A DNA stretch of 64,000 bases, taken from the NCBI GenBank assembly GCA_021779935.1, contig JAJXZT010000001.1:62001-126000 (forward strand), written 5' to 3'. Below, one piece after another: positions 63,835 through 64,000 of the stretch (its first letter is position 1; each line of letters starts with the position of its first letter). A program made the position numbers and the translations under genes. The notes under the pieces were generated by a model, which made no database searches, was not told the origin of the DNA, and saw only the letters and a program-made list of their open reading frames with translations. The DNA comes from Acidobacteriota bacterium. Lineage in GTDB: Bacteria; Acidobacteriota; Terriglobia; Terriglobales; Acidobacteriaceae.

Positions 63835-64000
63835 ATGGCTGCGCAGTCTTATCGCAAACGAATTCTGCAGTCATGCCGTCGAACGCTCCCCAGCGAAAGG
63901 GCCTCTTCCTCTATGCGTAAATGTTATGCTGCGGTTGTTTTCCTCTGCTTTGTCCTCGCACCTTGGGTCTCTTCGGCTGACACTACGTCTGCAACCGTTC
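63835..64000 (+). CDS. N-terminal part of an exported protein, runs off the window
   Basis: A rightward open frame with two in-frame ATG codons (63835 and 63913). From 63913 it reads MRKCYAAVVFLCFVLAPWVS followed by SADTTSATV, a typical signal peptide with its cleavage site; from 63835 it has 26 extra basic residues. The gene continues beyond the window, so its function cannot be told. Confidence 0.5.
   Translation, partial: MAAQSYRKRILQSCRRTLPSERASSSMRKCYAAVVFLCFVLAPWVSSADTTSATV

Overview
The window looks like chromosomal DNA of a GC-rich, free-living Gram-negative bacterium. Gene content (KorDABC 2-oxoacid:ferredoxin oxidoreductase, a gap-pgk-tpiA-secG cluster, a serine hydrolase fused to a NamZ-type muramidase, a PAP2-Wzi fusion, a TPR membrane glycosyltransferase) suggests Acidobacteriota (Koribacter/Terriglobus-like). 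That placement is an inference from gene style; no rRNA is present.

Left part (about 0.7-26.7 kb), housekeeping and signalling. A kor operon (korD-korA-korB-korC) ends at a terminator facing a large hybrid sensor kinase, which is divergent from an HD-GYP response regulator and a pterin dehydratase. Next come a SIMPL protein, envelope and serine-hydrolase genes (one class C beta-lactamase-fold/NamZ fusion), a P-loop kinase, and the glycolytic run gap-pgk-macro domain-tpiA followed by tRNA-Leu(GAG) and secG. A leftward MBL hydrolase/dienelactone hydrolase/aminotransferase operon, a 601-aa GT-C/TPR protein and an NCS2 purine permease complete this half.

Right part (about 26.7-64 kb), a large surface-polysaccharide island of the Wzx/Wzy type. 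It has an initiating polyprenyl-phosphate glycosylphosphotransferase, several GT2, GT4 and capsule-type glycosyltransferases, a flippase (Wzx-like), a chain-length regulator (Wzz-like), a polymerase/ligase (Wzy-like), complete rmlBACD for dTDP-L-rhamnose, an 832-aa Wza-like SLBB export protein and a PAP2-Wzi outer-membrane protein. A set of enzymes for a legionaminic-acid-type nonulosonic acid (LegB, LegC, LegG, LegI, LegF, PtmE, and PtmA/PtmF-like proteins) is split between a leftward block (35.3-42.8 kb) and a rightward block (50.4-54.2 kb). The LegG of the first block is fused to a DegT-type aminotransferase. The second block ends in a broken second legG. The LegH acetyltransferase is not recognisable; a FemAB/GNAT-like protein sits in its place.

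The island shows repeated rearrangement: a decayed IS3-family element (about 28.85-29.93 kb), a methyltransferase split by one in-frame TGA, a graveyard at 48.4-50.3 kb (remnants of a bi-domain oxidoreductase, an asparagine synthase and an RmlD-like reductase), and the truncated legG. Genes inside the island run in several directions, and some, such as the wzy-like gene, look AT-richer than the flanks.
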